This document shows positions 16,511 to 26,196 of a DNA stretch of 64,000 nucleotides, piece after piece. The stretch's first letter is position 1, and every line of letters begins with the position of its first letter. The notes beneath the pieces are model-generated. The model made no database searches, was not told the origin of the DNA, and saw only the letters and a program-made list of their open reading frames with translations. The translations under genes and the position numbers were made by a program. Origin of the DNA: Tectiglobus sp965223355 (lineage in GTDB: Bacteria > Pseudomonadota > Alphaproteobacteria > Rhizobiales > Hyphomicrobiaceae); NCBI GenBank assembly GCA_965223355.1, contig CBDCWE010000003.1, forward strand, positions 2,604,001 through 2,668,000, written 5' to 3'.

Positions 16511-17836
16511 TAGCAGTCCGCTGAAAAACCAACTGGGCAGCGCTTTTTGTTCGGTTCGTTGGCTTTCGGTTTTTGTGTCATGCCTGCTAGGCACATAAGA
16601 TGGCCGCGAAGCTTGAGCATTGCGTTCAATCGCAACATGCAACATCGAAACGCGCATCATAGCGCGACCAATTTCGGGATGCGCATCAGGTTGTAGGCGA
16701 TTAGGTTGAGCAGGAAATCGGCGCTGACGCCGGCGATGCCGCGGTGCCTGGTCTTACGCATCGTGCCATGCTGTTTACCCCAGCCGAAGATGCATTCGAT
16801 CATCTTGCGCCGTGTCTGCGATTTCTCATAGCCCGCATGGCGCGTCGTGCGCTTGTCGATTGCCGAACGCCGGCGTTTGCGGGTTCTTTTGTTAACCGCA
16901 TCGTTCTGGGCGACATGCGGCGTCACTTGCATGCCGCGTAAATTGGCGACGTGGTCGGACGTGTCGTAGGCCTTGTCCGAGCCGACCGTGATGCGCCGCC
17001 CGGCAGCCTTGCGCCTGGCGCCCAGCATGGCCTCGCCGGCGCGCCGTTCGGCGGTGCCGTCGGCATGCGTGACTTTGCCCGCTACCGCCAGACCGTTGCG
17101 ATTTTCCATCAGGGCATGGCCCATATAGCACAGCTTCGCCTCACGCCCTTTGGCTTTGCGAAACAGCCTGGCATCGGGATCGGATGTGCTTTCATGCGTG
17201 TCGTTCTTGCGCTTTTGCCCGTGAAAATTGTCGCCATTGCCACCGGTTGGGCCATTGTCAGAGCCGTCCTTCGGGCGAAAGCTTTTCTGCGAGGCCCAGG
17301 CCTCGATCAACGTGCCATCGACAGAGAAATGTTCGTTCGACAGCAGCGCGCGCACCTTCCTGTGGGCGAGGAGGGCGGCCATGAACTTCTGAAAGATATC
17401 GCTGCCCTGGAGGCGTTCGCGGTTCTTCGTGAACGTTTCCGGTACCCACACCGGATCGTCCGGTGACAGGCCGACGAACCAGCGAAACAGCAGATTGTAA
17501 TTGAGCTGTTCCATCAGCTGGATCTCGGAGCGAATGCCGTAGAACACTTGCAGGAGCAAGGCCGAGAGCAACATCTCGGGCGGGATCGACGGGCGACCCT
17601 CGTGACTGTAAAGACGGGAGAACTCCGGGTCCAGTTCACTCAACACTTCGCGCACCAGAGCACGGATCTCACGCAGAGGGTGCTTGGCTGGAATGCGCTC
17701 CTCAGGATCGATGTAAGAAAACAGACCGCCCTGGTCCCGAAACCGCCCGCGCATCGCATTGCCTCCGATTCAGCCGCCACCGCAAAACAGAATCACAATT
17801 GCCGAGACCGCGCGAGGTTTTTCAGTAAAGTGCTAG
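16510..17836. mobile_element. Complete IS5-family insertion sequence
   Basis: About 1.3 kb with CTAG at 16510-16513 and 17833-17836. Inside these, TAGCAGTCCGCTGAAAAACC on the left matches TAGCACTTTACTGAAAAACC read inward from the right, giving imperfect ~20-bp terminal inverted repeats. CTAG fits the 4-bp target of IS5-type elements. The transposase gene is intact. The right side interrupts or truncates an IS256 transposase gene. Confidence 0.8.
16657..17754 (-). CDS. IS5-family transposase
   Basis: 365 residues, full length. The N-terminal domain (GRPSIPPEMLLSALLLQVFY) is the DUF772 module. The DDE residues fall in FSVDGTLIEAW, VGSDKAYDT and ECIFGWGKQHG. The C-terminal NLIAYNLMRIPKLV is typical. 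There is no frameshift, so the element may still be able to move. It lies in the middle of the IS with ~145 and ~80 bases to the two ends. Confidence 0.95.
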   Translation of the reverse strand: MRGRFRDQGGLFSYIDPEERIPAKHPLREIRALVREVLSELDPEFSRLYSHEGRPSIPPEMLLSALLLQVFYGIRSEIQLMEQLNYNLLFRWFVGLSPDDPVWVPETFTKNRERLQGSDIFQKFMAALLAHRKVRALLSNEHFSVDGTLIEAWASQKSFRPKDGSDNGPTGGNGDNFHGQKRKNDTHESTSDPDARLFRKAKGREAKLCYMGHALMENRNGLAVAGKVTHADGTAERRAGEAMLGARRKAAGRRITVGSDKAYDTSDHVANLRGMQVTPHVAQNDAVNKRTRKRRRSAIDKRTTRHAGYEKSQTRRKMIECIFGWGKQHGTMRKTRHRGIAGVSADFLLNLIAYNLMRIPKLVAL

Positions 17837-18228
17837 TCGCGAACGGATTGCGGACACGCTTTCCGGGGCTGGGTAAACCGATGGACGACGCCGAACACGA
17901 TGTACTTGCCTACCGCCGCTTTCCGGCCGAGCATCGCCGTCAGATTCATTTGACCAATCCGCTCGAACGTCTCAACGGCGAAGTGAAAAAGCGCACACGT
18001 GTCGTCGGCATCTTCCCAAACGACGATGCCATCACGCGCCTCGTCGGCGCCATTTTGCTCGAACGGAACGATGAGTGGGCCGTCTCTCGCCGCGACATGA
18101 CACTTGAGACGATGACAGCAATCAGCGATGATGCTCAAGCTGGCCGCGACACGCAGCCGGCCCTGACCGGCAACACCAAACCGGAACTGAGCGACGCATC
18201 AGCCGATAAACCACTCAGCGGGACATGA
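17837..18228 (+). pseudogene. IS256-family transposase, C-terminal fragment
   Basis: About 130 codons retain the conserved end of mutator-type transposases: DVLAYRRFPAEHRRQIHLTN, PLERLNGEVKKRTRVVGIFP and RLVGAILLERNDEWAV. Everything before is lost at the IS5 boundary. No matching N-terminal piece lies on the other side of the IS5 element, so a deletion accompanied or followed insertion. Confidence 0.85.
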
Positions 18229-18530
18229 TCACCCCTGCCGGATGAACCCAAGGTCGCATAGCAGAACATAGTTGCTCAACTTTAAGAATATAAATAGGAA
18301 TCGAACCATCTTAAGGTTGAAATTACGGGTAAAATAAAGGGTAGATAGAACAATTAAAGAACAACATCTTTGTTATATTTCAGGTAGTTATTACCATATA
18401 TCGATTCCGCCCCTGCACCAGAACTTCTACTCATACTTGAACATAACACCTCAAAAAATAAATGGCTCGTCGATGATCGGACATCGACGTCGTCACCCAC
18501 TTGGCCAACACGGATACCATAGCGCCAGTC
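18229..18530. other. AT-rich gene-free gap
   Basis: 302 bases of markedly low GC (18270-18450 is mostly A/T with tracts such as AATATAAATAGG) between an IS256 relic and the amidohydrolase end. No open frame or repeat recognised. Composition differs sharply from both sides and suggests foreign or decayed DNA. Confidence 0.5.
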
Positions 18531-20282
18531 TTATTCAGCGGCCATCAGGTGATCGTCGAAGCGCTGGCCCTCGATGACGCGGCCGGGCAGTGCGCCGGTG
18601 GCAACGCCGTCGCGGTAGGTCACTTCGCCGGACACGATCGTGGCATCGTAGCCTTCGGCCTTCTGCAGCAGGCGCTTGCCGCCGGCCGGCAAGTCATAGG
18701 TGACGTACGGTCTGCCGAACTTCAATTTGTCATAGTCGATGATGTTGACATCGGCCTTCTTGCCGATCTTGATCAGGCCGCGGTCGCGCAGGCCGGCGGC
18801 TTCGGCGGTATCCGAGGTCAAACGCCGGATCGTCTCGCCGATGGTGAATTCCCGGCGTTGCTTCTGCCAGTAGGTCATCAGCCAGGTCGGGAAGCCGGCA
18901 TCGAGAATAAAGCCGACGTGGGCGCCGCCGTCGCCGAGCCCCATGATAACATTGCGATTGGCCAGCATCTCACCCGGCACGCGCAGATCGAAGCTCGCGT
19001 AGTTATTGAGCGGCGAATAAATGAAGCCCATGCCCTCGTCTTCGAGCAGGACGTCGTAGGCGACCTCCGGGGCGGTGCGCCCTTCGCGCGCGGCAATGGC
19101 CGTGATCGAGTGTTCTTCTTTCGGCGTGTAGTTCGGCGGGTTGCCGAACCGGAACATGTGTTTGTAGGCGAGCCGCTCGATCAGCGGGAACGTGCTTTCC
19201 TTGACCGGATCTTCCGACAACAGTTGGCGCCGGAACTCCGGATCACGCATGATCCGGACCCGCTCGGCCAGCGGCAAATGTGCGATCTTCTTATAGGACG
19301 GCGTGCCGGAGAACGGGTTCTGGCTGCCCTCGAGACCGAGCAGCAAACCAATCGCCCGCGGCGGGCAAACCGCCCGGATCGTGTGACCGTCGCCAATCGC
19401 GCGGTCGGCCTCACGCATCATGATTCGCCAGTCGTCGGGCCGTTCGTGGCGCTGCGACAGCGAAAACACGGCCGGCCGAGCGCTCGCCTCGACCACGCGG
19501 CGCAACATCGCGAACTCTGCTTCCGGGCTCGGTTCGTTCCAGTCCGAGACGATTTCGAGAAAACCGGAGCCGGCATCCGCCATGCCCATCGCGATGCCGG
19601 TCAATTCGTCCTCGTTGGCGCGCAGGGTCGGCGTGTATTCGCCCGAGCAGCTCTTGTGGCTGAGCGTGCGCGACGTCGAAAAACCAAAGGCACCGGCGCG
19701 CACCGCTTCGGTTGTGATCTCGCGCATCCTCGCGATATCGGCTTCGGTGGCCTTCTCATGGCGAATGGCGCGCTCGCCCATCACGTAAACGCGCACGGCT
19801 GCGTGCGGCAACAGACAGGCGATGTCAATGTCACGGTTGCGTTGCTTGAGGACGTCGAGATATTCCGGAAACGTCTCCCATTGCCAGGTCAGGCCCTCGT
19901 GCAGAACGGGGCCGGGAATATCCTCAACTCCCTCCATCAGTTCCACGAGCTTGTGGCGGTCCTCGGGCCGGCACGGCGCAAAGCCGACCCCGCAGTTGCC
20001 GCTGACGACCGACGTCACACCGTGCCAGGCGGATGGCGCGAGATGCGAATCCCACACCGCCTGACCGTCATAGTGGGTGTGAATGTCGACAAACCCGGGC
20101 GTCACCAACTTGCCCCGCGCATCGATTTCCTCGCGGCCGGCCCGATCGATGCGGCCGACAGCGGCGATCCGTCCGCCGCTGATTGCAACATCGCCGGTGA
20201 CCGGCTCAGCCCCGCTTCCATCCGCAATTTCGCCGTTGCGGATGACCAGATCGAAGGTCGCATTGTCGGTGCCAATTGACAT
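18531..20282 (-). CDS. Amidohydrolase of the N-acyl-D-amino-acid deacylase family
   Basis: About 583 residues. ATG 20282 follows AGGAG and gives the usual N-terminus. The first metal motif is GFVDIHTHYDGQ (H68, H70). SGNCGVGFAPCRP carries the family cysteine, and GLGDGGAHVGFILDAG near the C-terminus contains the conserved Asp and His. The terminal small beta domain (KADVNIIDYD) completes the composite fold. Likely zinc-dependent cleavage of an N-acyl amino acid, urea or related amide. It is divergent from an XRE-cupin regulator and the methylated-amine operon, suggesting shared control. The true substrate is not inferable. Confidence 0.88.
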   Translation of the reverse strand: MSIGTDNATFDLVIRNGEIADGSGAEPVTGDVAISGGRIAAVGRIDRAGREEIDARGKLVTPGFVDIHTHYDGQAVWDSHLAPSAWHGVTSVVSGNCGVGFAPCRPEDRHKLVELMEGVEDIPGPVLHEGLTWQWETFPEYLDVLKQRNRDIDIACLLPHAAVRVYVMGERAIRHEKATEADIARMREITTEAVRAGAFGFSTSRTLSHKSCSGEYTPTLRANEDELTGIAMGMADAGSGFLEIVSDWNEPSPEAEFAMLRRVVEASARPAVFSLSQRHERPDDWRIMMREADRAIGDGHTIRAVCPPRAIGLLLGLEGSQNPFSGTPSYKKIAHLPLAERVRIMRDPEFRRQLLSEDPVKESTFPLIERLAYKHMFRFGNPPNYTPKEEHSITAIAAREGRTAPEVAYDVLLEDEGMGFIYSPLNNYASFDLRVPGEMLANRNVIMGLGDGGAHVGFILDAGFPTWLMTYWQKQRREFTIGETIRRLTSDTAEAAGLRDRGLIKIGKKADVNIIDYDKLKFGRPYVTYDLPAGGKRLLQKAEGYDATIVSGEVTYRDGVATGALPGRVIEGQRFDDHLMAAE

Positions 20283-20650
20283 GTCGGAACTCCTGCGCAG
20301 CTGCTCTGCAATGGGCCTATCGAATGCGACGCTAAACGCGTCCAAACGCGAGCGTCAATGGAGCGGATGACGATCAGCACGTAGCGGATCAAACACGGCG
20401 TCCGTTGTTGCGCGTTATCGCTACCGGAAATCCTGCAGCGCGCGGCCTGTCGACCGCTGTGCCGGATACGCCAGCAGCTGCCCGGCCGGGCCTGACGGCG
20501 ATCGCTGCGTGCGGATTTGCGGTCACGTTCACGGCTATTCATCCACACCCCTGCGCACCCGTGACGCTGGTAGAACATTGTTTGGCGCAATGTGAAAATT
20601 TCAGCAAATTTTTCATTGACGTTAGCAGCCGCGCAATCGAGTCTGACGCG
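20283..20650. promoter_or_regulatory. Divergent promoter region with palindromic operator candidate
   Basis: 368 bases between the amidohydrolase and the XRE-cupin gene, with no conserved gene. Near its right end, TGAAAATTT (20593-20601), a 4-base spacer and AAATTTTTCA (20606-20615) form a near-perfect inverted repeat ~36 bases before the regulator start. It is the most likely binding site for the XRE protein. Confidence 0.4.
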
Positions 20651-21199
20651 ATGGAACACGCACTCGGCGACAATATCAGGGCTCTGCGCAAGATCCGCGG
20701 ATTAAGGCTGGCGGATCTCGCTGCGGCCGTCGGCTGTTCCATCGGCTGGCTGAGCCAGATCGAGCGCGGCCTGAGCCGGCCCTCAAGTTCGGACGTCGAG
20801 GCCATCAGCAAGACGTTGAACTGCCCGGTCTCGTTACTGTTCGGCACCACGCCCGCGCCGCCCGAAGAACGCGGTTATGTGGTCAGAAGCGCAAACCGCA
20901 AACGGGTCCAGGCCCGCGAGGGGCTGACGGAAGAACTCCTGTCGCCCGATCTAACGGATGATTTCGAGGTTGTGCGCTCGGAGTTTGCGCCGCGCTCGAA
21001 GCTTGGCGAACCGTGCACACGCGAGACCCAGGAGGTCGGCTATCTGGTTTCCGGTCGGCTCAACTTGACCATTGCCGGGCGGCACTTCGAACTCAAAGCC
21101 GGTGATAGTTTCCGCATTCGCGGCGATACCTTCTCGTGGGCCAATCCCTATCATGAGCGAGCGGTTGTCATCTGGATCATCTCACCGCCGGTCTATTGA
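20651..21199 (+). CDS. XRE-family regulator with C-terminal cupin domain
   Basis: 182 residues from ATG 20651. Residues ~5-62 form a lambda-repressor-type HTH (LRLADLAAAVGCSIGWLSQI). After a linker, residues ~100-180 form a small beta-barrel cupin (GYLVSGRLNLTIAGRHFELK). This architecture is common in regulators of amine, amino-acid and osmolyte catabolism, where the cupin senses the ligand. It sits 25 bases before the first flavoprotein gene, so it probably controls and is co-transcribed with the operon. Confidence 0.92.
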   Translation: MEHALGDNIRALRKIRGLRLADLAAAVGCSIGWLSQIERGLSRPSSSDVEAISKTLNCPVSLLFGTTPAPPEERGYVVRSANRKRVQAREGLTEELLSPDLTDDFEVVRSEFAPRSKLGEPCTRETQEVGYLVSGRLNLTIAGRHFELKAGDSFRIRGDTFSWANPYHERAVVIWIISPPVY

Positions 21200-21224
21200 A
21201 GCGACCAAGGAGGATAGCAGCGCC

Positions 21225-23675
21225 ATGGCTGATACCAACGAAACAGCACGGGTCGTGATCATTGGTGGCGGCGCAGTCGGTGTGTCCTCGCTCTATCATC
21301 TTGCCCGGGCAGGATGGCGCGATTGCGTTTTGCTCGAGAAGAACGAGCTGACCGCCGGTTCGACATGGCATGCGGCCGGCAACGTTCCGACGTTCTCGGC
21401 GTCGTGGTCGATCATGAATATGCAGCGCTATTCCACCGAGCTCTACCGGGGCTTAGCTGACGCCGTTGATTACCCGATGAACTATCACGTCACCGGCTCT
21501 GTGCGGCTGGCGCACGCAAAGGAACGCATGCAGGAGTTCGAGCGTGCGCGCGGCATGGGCGCCTACCAGGGCATGGCCTTGGAAACGCTCGGGCCGAACG
21601 AATTACGCGCCCGCTATCCATTCCTCGAGCTACACGATCTCGAAGGCGGACTTTACGACCCCAACGACGGCGACATCGACCCGGCCCAGCTCACCCAGGC
21701 CCTGGCCAAGGGCGCCCGCAATTTGGGTGCGCGCATTCATCGCCACCGGCCTGCAACCGGCATTCGCCGCGAGGCCGGCGAGTGGATCGTCGAGACGGAA
21801 CAGGGCGAGATCCGATGCGAGGTCGTTGTCAACGCGGCCGGCTACTACGCCCAGCGGGTCGGTGAGTGGTTCCGCCCGTTTGGCGGGCGCCGCGTGCCAA
21901 TGATGGTCATGAGCCACCAGTACCTCCTGACCGAAGAGATCCCCGAACTCGAGGACTGGAGCGCTGCCGAAGGCCGCAAGTTGCCGCTGCTGCGCGATGT
22001 CGATTCGAGCTACTACCTGCGCCAGGAGAAGAACGGTCTCAATCTCGGACCCTATGAGCGCAACTGCCGCGCGCACTGGGCGGACCCGTCCGATCCGATG
22101 CCGGACGATTTCAGCTTCCAGCTCTATCCGGACGACCTCGAACGCCTCGAATGGTACGTCACGGACGCGATGGCGCGCGTGCCATTGTTGGCAACCGCCG
22201 GCATCTCCAAGGTCATCAACGGCCCGATCCCATATACACCCGACGGCAATCCGCTGATTGGCCCGATGCCGGGTGTCCCAAACGCCTATGAGGCCAGTGT
22301 TTTCACGTTCGGCATCGCGCAGGCGGGCGGCGCCGGCAAAGTCCTGGCGGAATGGGTCACGGCGGGCCAGACCGAATGGGATATGTGGTCGTGCGATCCG
22401 CGTCGCTTCACAGCGTTTTGCGATCACGACTATTGCGTTGCTAAGGGCATGGAAGTCTACGGCCACGAATACGCCATGCATTTCCCGTTTCACGCATGGC
22501 CGGCCGGGCGCAACAAGAAGCACTCGCCGGTCCATGACCGCGTGGTCGAGCTCGGCGGCCAGATGGGCGCATACAACGGCTGGGAGCGCGCCAACTGGTT
22601 CGCGGAACCGGGCGATGACATATCGGAGGCGGCAACGCAAACCTGGAACCGGGAGGGGCCGTGGTCACCCCGCGTTCAGGCCGAATGCGAGGCCGTCAGA
22701 GATGACGTCGGCGTCCTCGACCTACCTGGTTTCTCGCGTTTCGATCTCGACGGTGCGGGGGCTGCAAACTGGTTGCTCGGGCGCATCGCCGGCGGTCTGC
22801 CGCAGGTCGGACGAATGTCGCTTGCATACTTTTGCGATGAACGCGGGCGCATCGTCACCGAAATGAGCGTGCTGCGCCACAGCCAAGATCATTTCACGCT
22901 GATCACCGCTGCAACCGCGCAATGGCATGACTATGAACTTCTCAACAACGCACTGCCGGCCAACGCAACTGTGACGCTTACCGATTTGAGCGACGACGTC
23001 TCAACCCTGATCGTATCCGGCCCGAAGGCGCGCAAGCTGTTTGCGGCCATCTCGGACGGCGATCTCGCACTGCCCTGGCTCTCGCATCAGCAGGCACAGG
23101 TTGCCGGTCGCGCCGCGCTGCTGGCGCGGGTTAGCTTTGCCGGCGAACTGGGCTGGGAAATCCACACCCAAAACGACAACCTGCCAGCGGTCTACGATGC
23201 GGTTCTCAATGAGAACGCCAAACCGTTCGGCATGTTTGCACTCAACTCGCTGCGCATCGAAAAGGGTTACCGAGCCTGGAAGGGCGACCTGTCGACCGAC
23301 TACACGCTGCTGGAGGGCGGCCTGGAGCGGTTCATTCGCTGGCACAAGGATCATGACTTCCCGGGCCGGTCGGCACTTCAGCGCGAAAAACAGCAGGGCA
23401 GCAAAAAGTCGTTCGTCAGCCTGATCGTTAACGCCGGCGACAGCGACGCACCTTATATGTCCACGCTGTGGCACGGCGACGAAATCGTTGGCGAAACGAC
23501 TTCCGGTGCCTGGGGCTATCGTGTCGGCGCGTCGGTCGCACTTGGTGTCCTGCGAACCGACCTCGCGGTTGCCGGCAACACGGTTGACGTCGAGATCTTC
23601 GGTCAACGTTTCCCGGCCACGGTTCAGCCCGGCCAAGCCGTATGGGACCCCAACAACGAAAGGCTCAAAGCATGA
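21225..23675 (+). CDS. FAD-dependent oxidoreductase with GcvT domain (dimethylglycine/sarcosine dehydrogenase-like), first paralogue
   Basis: 816 residues from ATG 21225 behind AAGGAGG. Residues ~9-370 are a DAO-type FAD domain (VVIIGGGAVG) with TAGSTWHAAG, in which H49 is the family's covalent flavin-link histidine. Residues ~430-700 are the GcvT folate domain, and ~710-810 the GcvT C-terminal barrel. Enzymes of this build oxidatively demethylate N-methyl amino acids and pass formaldehyde to tetrahydrofolate. It overlaps the second paralogue by ATGA at 23672-23675. The substrate (dimethylglycine, sarcosine or another methylamine) is not fixed by sequence. Confidence 0.9.
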   Translation: MADTNETARVVIIGGGAVGVSSLYHLARAGWRDCVLLEKNELTAGSTWHAAGNVPTFSASWSIMNMQRYSTELYRGLADAVDYPMNYHVTGSVRLAHAKERMQEFERARGMGAYQGMALETLGPNELRARYPFLELHDLEGGLYDPNDGDIDPAQLTQALAKGARNLGARIHRHRPATGIRREAGEWIVETEQGEIRCEVVVNAAGYYAQRVGEWFRPFGGRRVPMMVMSHQYLLTEEIPELEDWSAAEGRKLPLLRDVDSSYYLRQEKNGLNLGPYERNCRAHWADPSDPMPDDFSFQLYPDDLERLEWYVTDAMARVPLLATAGISKVINGPIPYTPDGNPLIGPMPGVPNAYEASVFTFGIAQAGGAGKVLAEWVTAGQTEWDMWSCDPRRFTAFCDHDYCVAKGMEVYGHEYAMHFPFHAWPAGRNKKHSPVHDRVVELGGQMGAYNGWERANWFAEPGDDISEAATQTWNREGPWSPRVQAECEAVRDDVGVLDLPGFSRFDLDGAGAANWLLGRIAGGLPQVGRMSLAYFCDERGRIVTEMSVLRHSQDHFTLITAATAQWHDYELLNNALPANATVTLTDLSDDVSTLIVSGPKARKLFAAISDGDLALPWLSHQQAQVAGRAALLARVSFAGELGWEIHTQNDNLPAVYDAVLNENAKPFGMFALNSLRIEKGYRAWKGDLSTDYTLLEGGLERFIRWHKDHDFPGRSALQREKQQGSKKSFVSLIVNAGDSDAPYMSTLWHGDEIVGETTSGAWGYRVGASVALGVLRTDLAVAGNTVDVEIFGQRFPATVQPGQAVWDPNNERLKA

Positions 23676-26113
23676 GCATTCCGACACATGCCCGGGCGGT
23701 GATCATCGGCGGCGGCGTTTCAGGCTGCTCGATGGCCTATCACCTTGCCAAGCTCGGTTGGCGCGACGTCGTCCTGCTCGAGCGCAAACAGTTGACGTGC
23801 GGCACTACCTGGCATGCCGCCGGCCTAATCGGCCAATTGCGCGCCAACCAGAATATGACCCGCCTCGCCAAGTATTCGGCCGAGCTCTATGCTGAGTTGG
23901 AGGCTGAAACCGAAATCTCGACGGGCTTCCGACAAACCGGTTCACTGACCGTGGCGCTGACCGCCGAACGCCGCGAAGAACTCCTGCGCCAAGGCTCACT
24001 CGCGCGCTCCTTCGGCGTCGAGGTTCACGAAATCTCCACGTCGGAGCTGCTACAACGCTACCCCCACCTCAACACGGAACGCGTAACGACGGCGGTTTAT
24101 TTGCCCGGCGACGGCCAAGCCGATCCGGCAAACATCGCGCTTGCTCTCGCCAAGGGCGCACGGCAGCGTGGCGCCAGGCTCATCGAGGGCGTCACGGTCG
24201 CCCGGGTGGCAACGACGGCACGGCGCGTGACCGGGGTCGACTACGAGCGCGATGGTCAACCGGGCCACATCAAGGCCGATATCGTGATCAACTGCGCCGG
24301 CATGTGGGCGCGCGATCTCGGTCAACGCAACGGCGTCAACATCCCATTACACGCCTGCGAACATTTCTACATTGTCACCGAGCCGGTTGACGATCTCGGA
24401 CAACTGCCCGTTCTGCGGGTGCCCGATGAATGTGCCTATTACAAAGAAGACGCCGGCAAACTCATGCTTGGGGCGTTCGAACCGGTCGCTAAACCGTGGG
24501 GCATGGGCGGGATTCCGGATGACTTCTGCTTTGATGAACTGCCCGCGGACGTCGACCATTTTGAGCCGATCCTGGCGATGGGTATCAATCGCGTGCCGCT
24601 GCTGGCGGACGCCGGCATTCGTACATTCTTCAACGGGCCGGAAAGCTTCACGCCGGACAATCGCTACTATCTGGGTGAGGCGCCGGAACTGCCCGGCTAT
24701 TGGGTGGCGGCCGGCTACAACTCCATCGGCATCGTCTCGTCCGGCGGCGCGGGCTATGCGCTCGCACAGTGGATCAACGACGGCAAACCGCCGTTCGATC
24801 TTTGGGACGTCGACATCCGCCGCGTGCAACCGTTCCAGGCCAACCGCAAGTACTTGAAGGCGCGGGTCGCCGAGACGCTCGGACTGCTCTACGCCGACCA
24901 CTTCCCCTACCGACAAGTCGAGGCCGGTCGCGGGGTGCGCCGCTCGCCATTGCATGAACACCTCAAGACCCGCGGCGCCGTCTTCGGCGAGGTCGCTGGT
25001 TACGAACGGGCCAACTGGTTTGCCAACGATGGCCAGGAACGCGCCTACCAGTACTCGTGGGGGCCGCAGAATTGGTTCGCCAACAATCGTGCCGAACACA
25101 TGGCGGTGCGCGCGGGCGTCGGATTGTTCGACATGTCCTCATTCGGCAAAATCCGGGTCGAAGGTCGCGACGCACTGACATTCCTCAATCTGGTGTGCGC
25201 CGGACAAATCGATGTGCCCGTCGGCGCCATCGTCTACACCCAGATGCTGAACGACAACGGCGGTATCGAGTGCGACCTGACCGTCTCGCGGCTATCGGAA
25301 ACGGCGTTCCTGCTGGTGGTGCCGTGCGCAACGCTGCAGCGCGACCTGGCCTGGCTGCGAGGTCACGTCGCCGATCTGAGTTGCGCGATTGTCGATGTTA
25401 CGGGCGCAGAAGCGGTGCTTTGCCTGATGGGGCCGCGGTCGCGCGATGTGTTGGCGAACTGCTCACCAAACGATTTCTCAAACGCCTATCATCCGTTCGG
25501 GGCCTGGCGCGATATTGAGATCGGTCTCGGCATCGCGCGCGCGCACCGCGTCACCTACGTCGGTGAACTCGGCTGGGAAATCTATGCCTCCAGCGATCAG
25601 GCGGCGCACATCTTTGAAACGCTGGAAGCGGCCGGGTCAACGCACGGACTGAAACTGTGCGGCCTGCACACCCTCGACAGTTGCCGCATCGAAAAGGCGT
25701 TTCGGCACTTTGGCCACGACATCACCGACGAAGACCACGTGCTGGAAGCCGGCCTCGGGTTTGCGGTTAAAACCGACAAGCCGAATTTCATTGGGCGCGA
25801 CGCGGTTCTGGCACGACGAGACAAAGGGCTCAGGCGCCGGCTCGTCCAGTTCCGGCTCGGCGATCCATCGGCCATGGTCTACCACAACGAGCCGATCCTG
25901 CGAGACGGCAAGATCGTCGGTTATTTGACGTCCGGCAACTACGGTCACGCGCTCGGCGGTGCCATCGGTCTCGGCTACGTGCCGAGCGAAGGCGAAACCG
26001 CCGAGCAGATCCTGTCCTCCAACTACGAAATCGAAGTTGCCGGTCGTCGGGTCCCGGCCGCGGCAAGTCTAAAGCCGCTTTACGATCCCAAGGCTGAACG
26101 CGTGCGGGCCTAG
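23672..26113 (+). CDS. FAD-dependent oxidoreductase with GcvT domain, second paralogue
   Basis: 813 residues, same domain order as the preceding gene: FAD domain (AVIIGGGVSG), covalent-flavin histidine H48 in TCGTTWHAAG, then GcvT and its C-terminal barrel. It starts within the previous stop codon (ATGA), so the pair is coupled. The two are clear paralogues but well diverged, suggesting successive demethylation steps (for example dimethylglycine then sarcosine) rather than redundancy. The MttB homologue follows after 83 bases. Confidence 0.9.
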   Translation: MSIPTHARAVIIGGGVSGCSMAYHLAKLGWRDVVLLERKQLTCGTTWHAAGLIGQLRANQNMTRLAKYSAELYAELEAETEISTGFRQTGSLTVALTAERREELLRQGSLARSFGVEVHEISTSELLQRYPHLNTERVTTAVYLPGDGQADPANIALALAKGARQRGARLIEGVTVARVATTARRVTGVDYERDGQPGHIKADIVINCAGMWARDLGQRNGVNIPLHACEHFYIVTEPVDDLGQLPVLRVPDECAYYKEDAGKLMLGAFEPVAKPWGMGGIPDDFCFDELPADVDHFEPILAMGINRVPLLADAGIRTFFNGPESFTPDNRYYLGEAPELPGYWVAAGYNSIGIVSSGGAGYALAQWINDGKPPFDLWDVDIRRVQPFQANRKYLKARVAETLGLLYADHFPYRQVEAGRGVRRSPLHEHLKTRGAVFGEVAGYERANWFANDGQERAYQYSWGPQNWFANNRAEHMAVRAGVGLFDMSSFGKIRVEGRDALTFLNLVCAGQIDVPVGAIVYTQMLNDNGGIECDLTVSRLSETAFLLVVPCATLQRDLAWLRGHVADLSCAIVDVTGAEAVLCLMGPRSRDVLANCSPNDFSNAYHPFGAWRDIEIGLGIARAHRVTYVGELGWEIYASSDQAAHIFETLEAAGSTHGLKLCGLHTLDSCRIEKAFRHFGHDITDEDHVLEAGLGFAVKTDKPNFIGRDAVLARRDKGLRRRLVQFRLGDPSAMVYHNEPILRDGKIVGYLTSGNYGHALGGAIGLGYVPSEGETAEQILSSNYEIEVAGRRVPAAASLKPLYDPKAERVRA

Positions 26114-26196
26114 CCCGCCGACCGCTGCCAAACCCAGTGAAAAACTTGACGCCCAAATGGAGCGAACAGGTGGCCTCCATCGCAAGGACATCGGCT

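Noticed and set aside
18501..20279. 592-codon open frame on the plus strand
   Set aside because: Exact antisense of the D-aminoacylase-like amidohydrolase; low-complexity Arg/Ala composition typical of shadow frames.
21630..22640. 336-codon frame on the minus strand
   Set aside because: Antisense of the first GcvT-type flavoprotein; no start signal.
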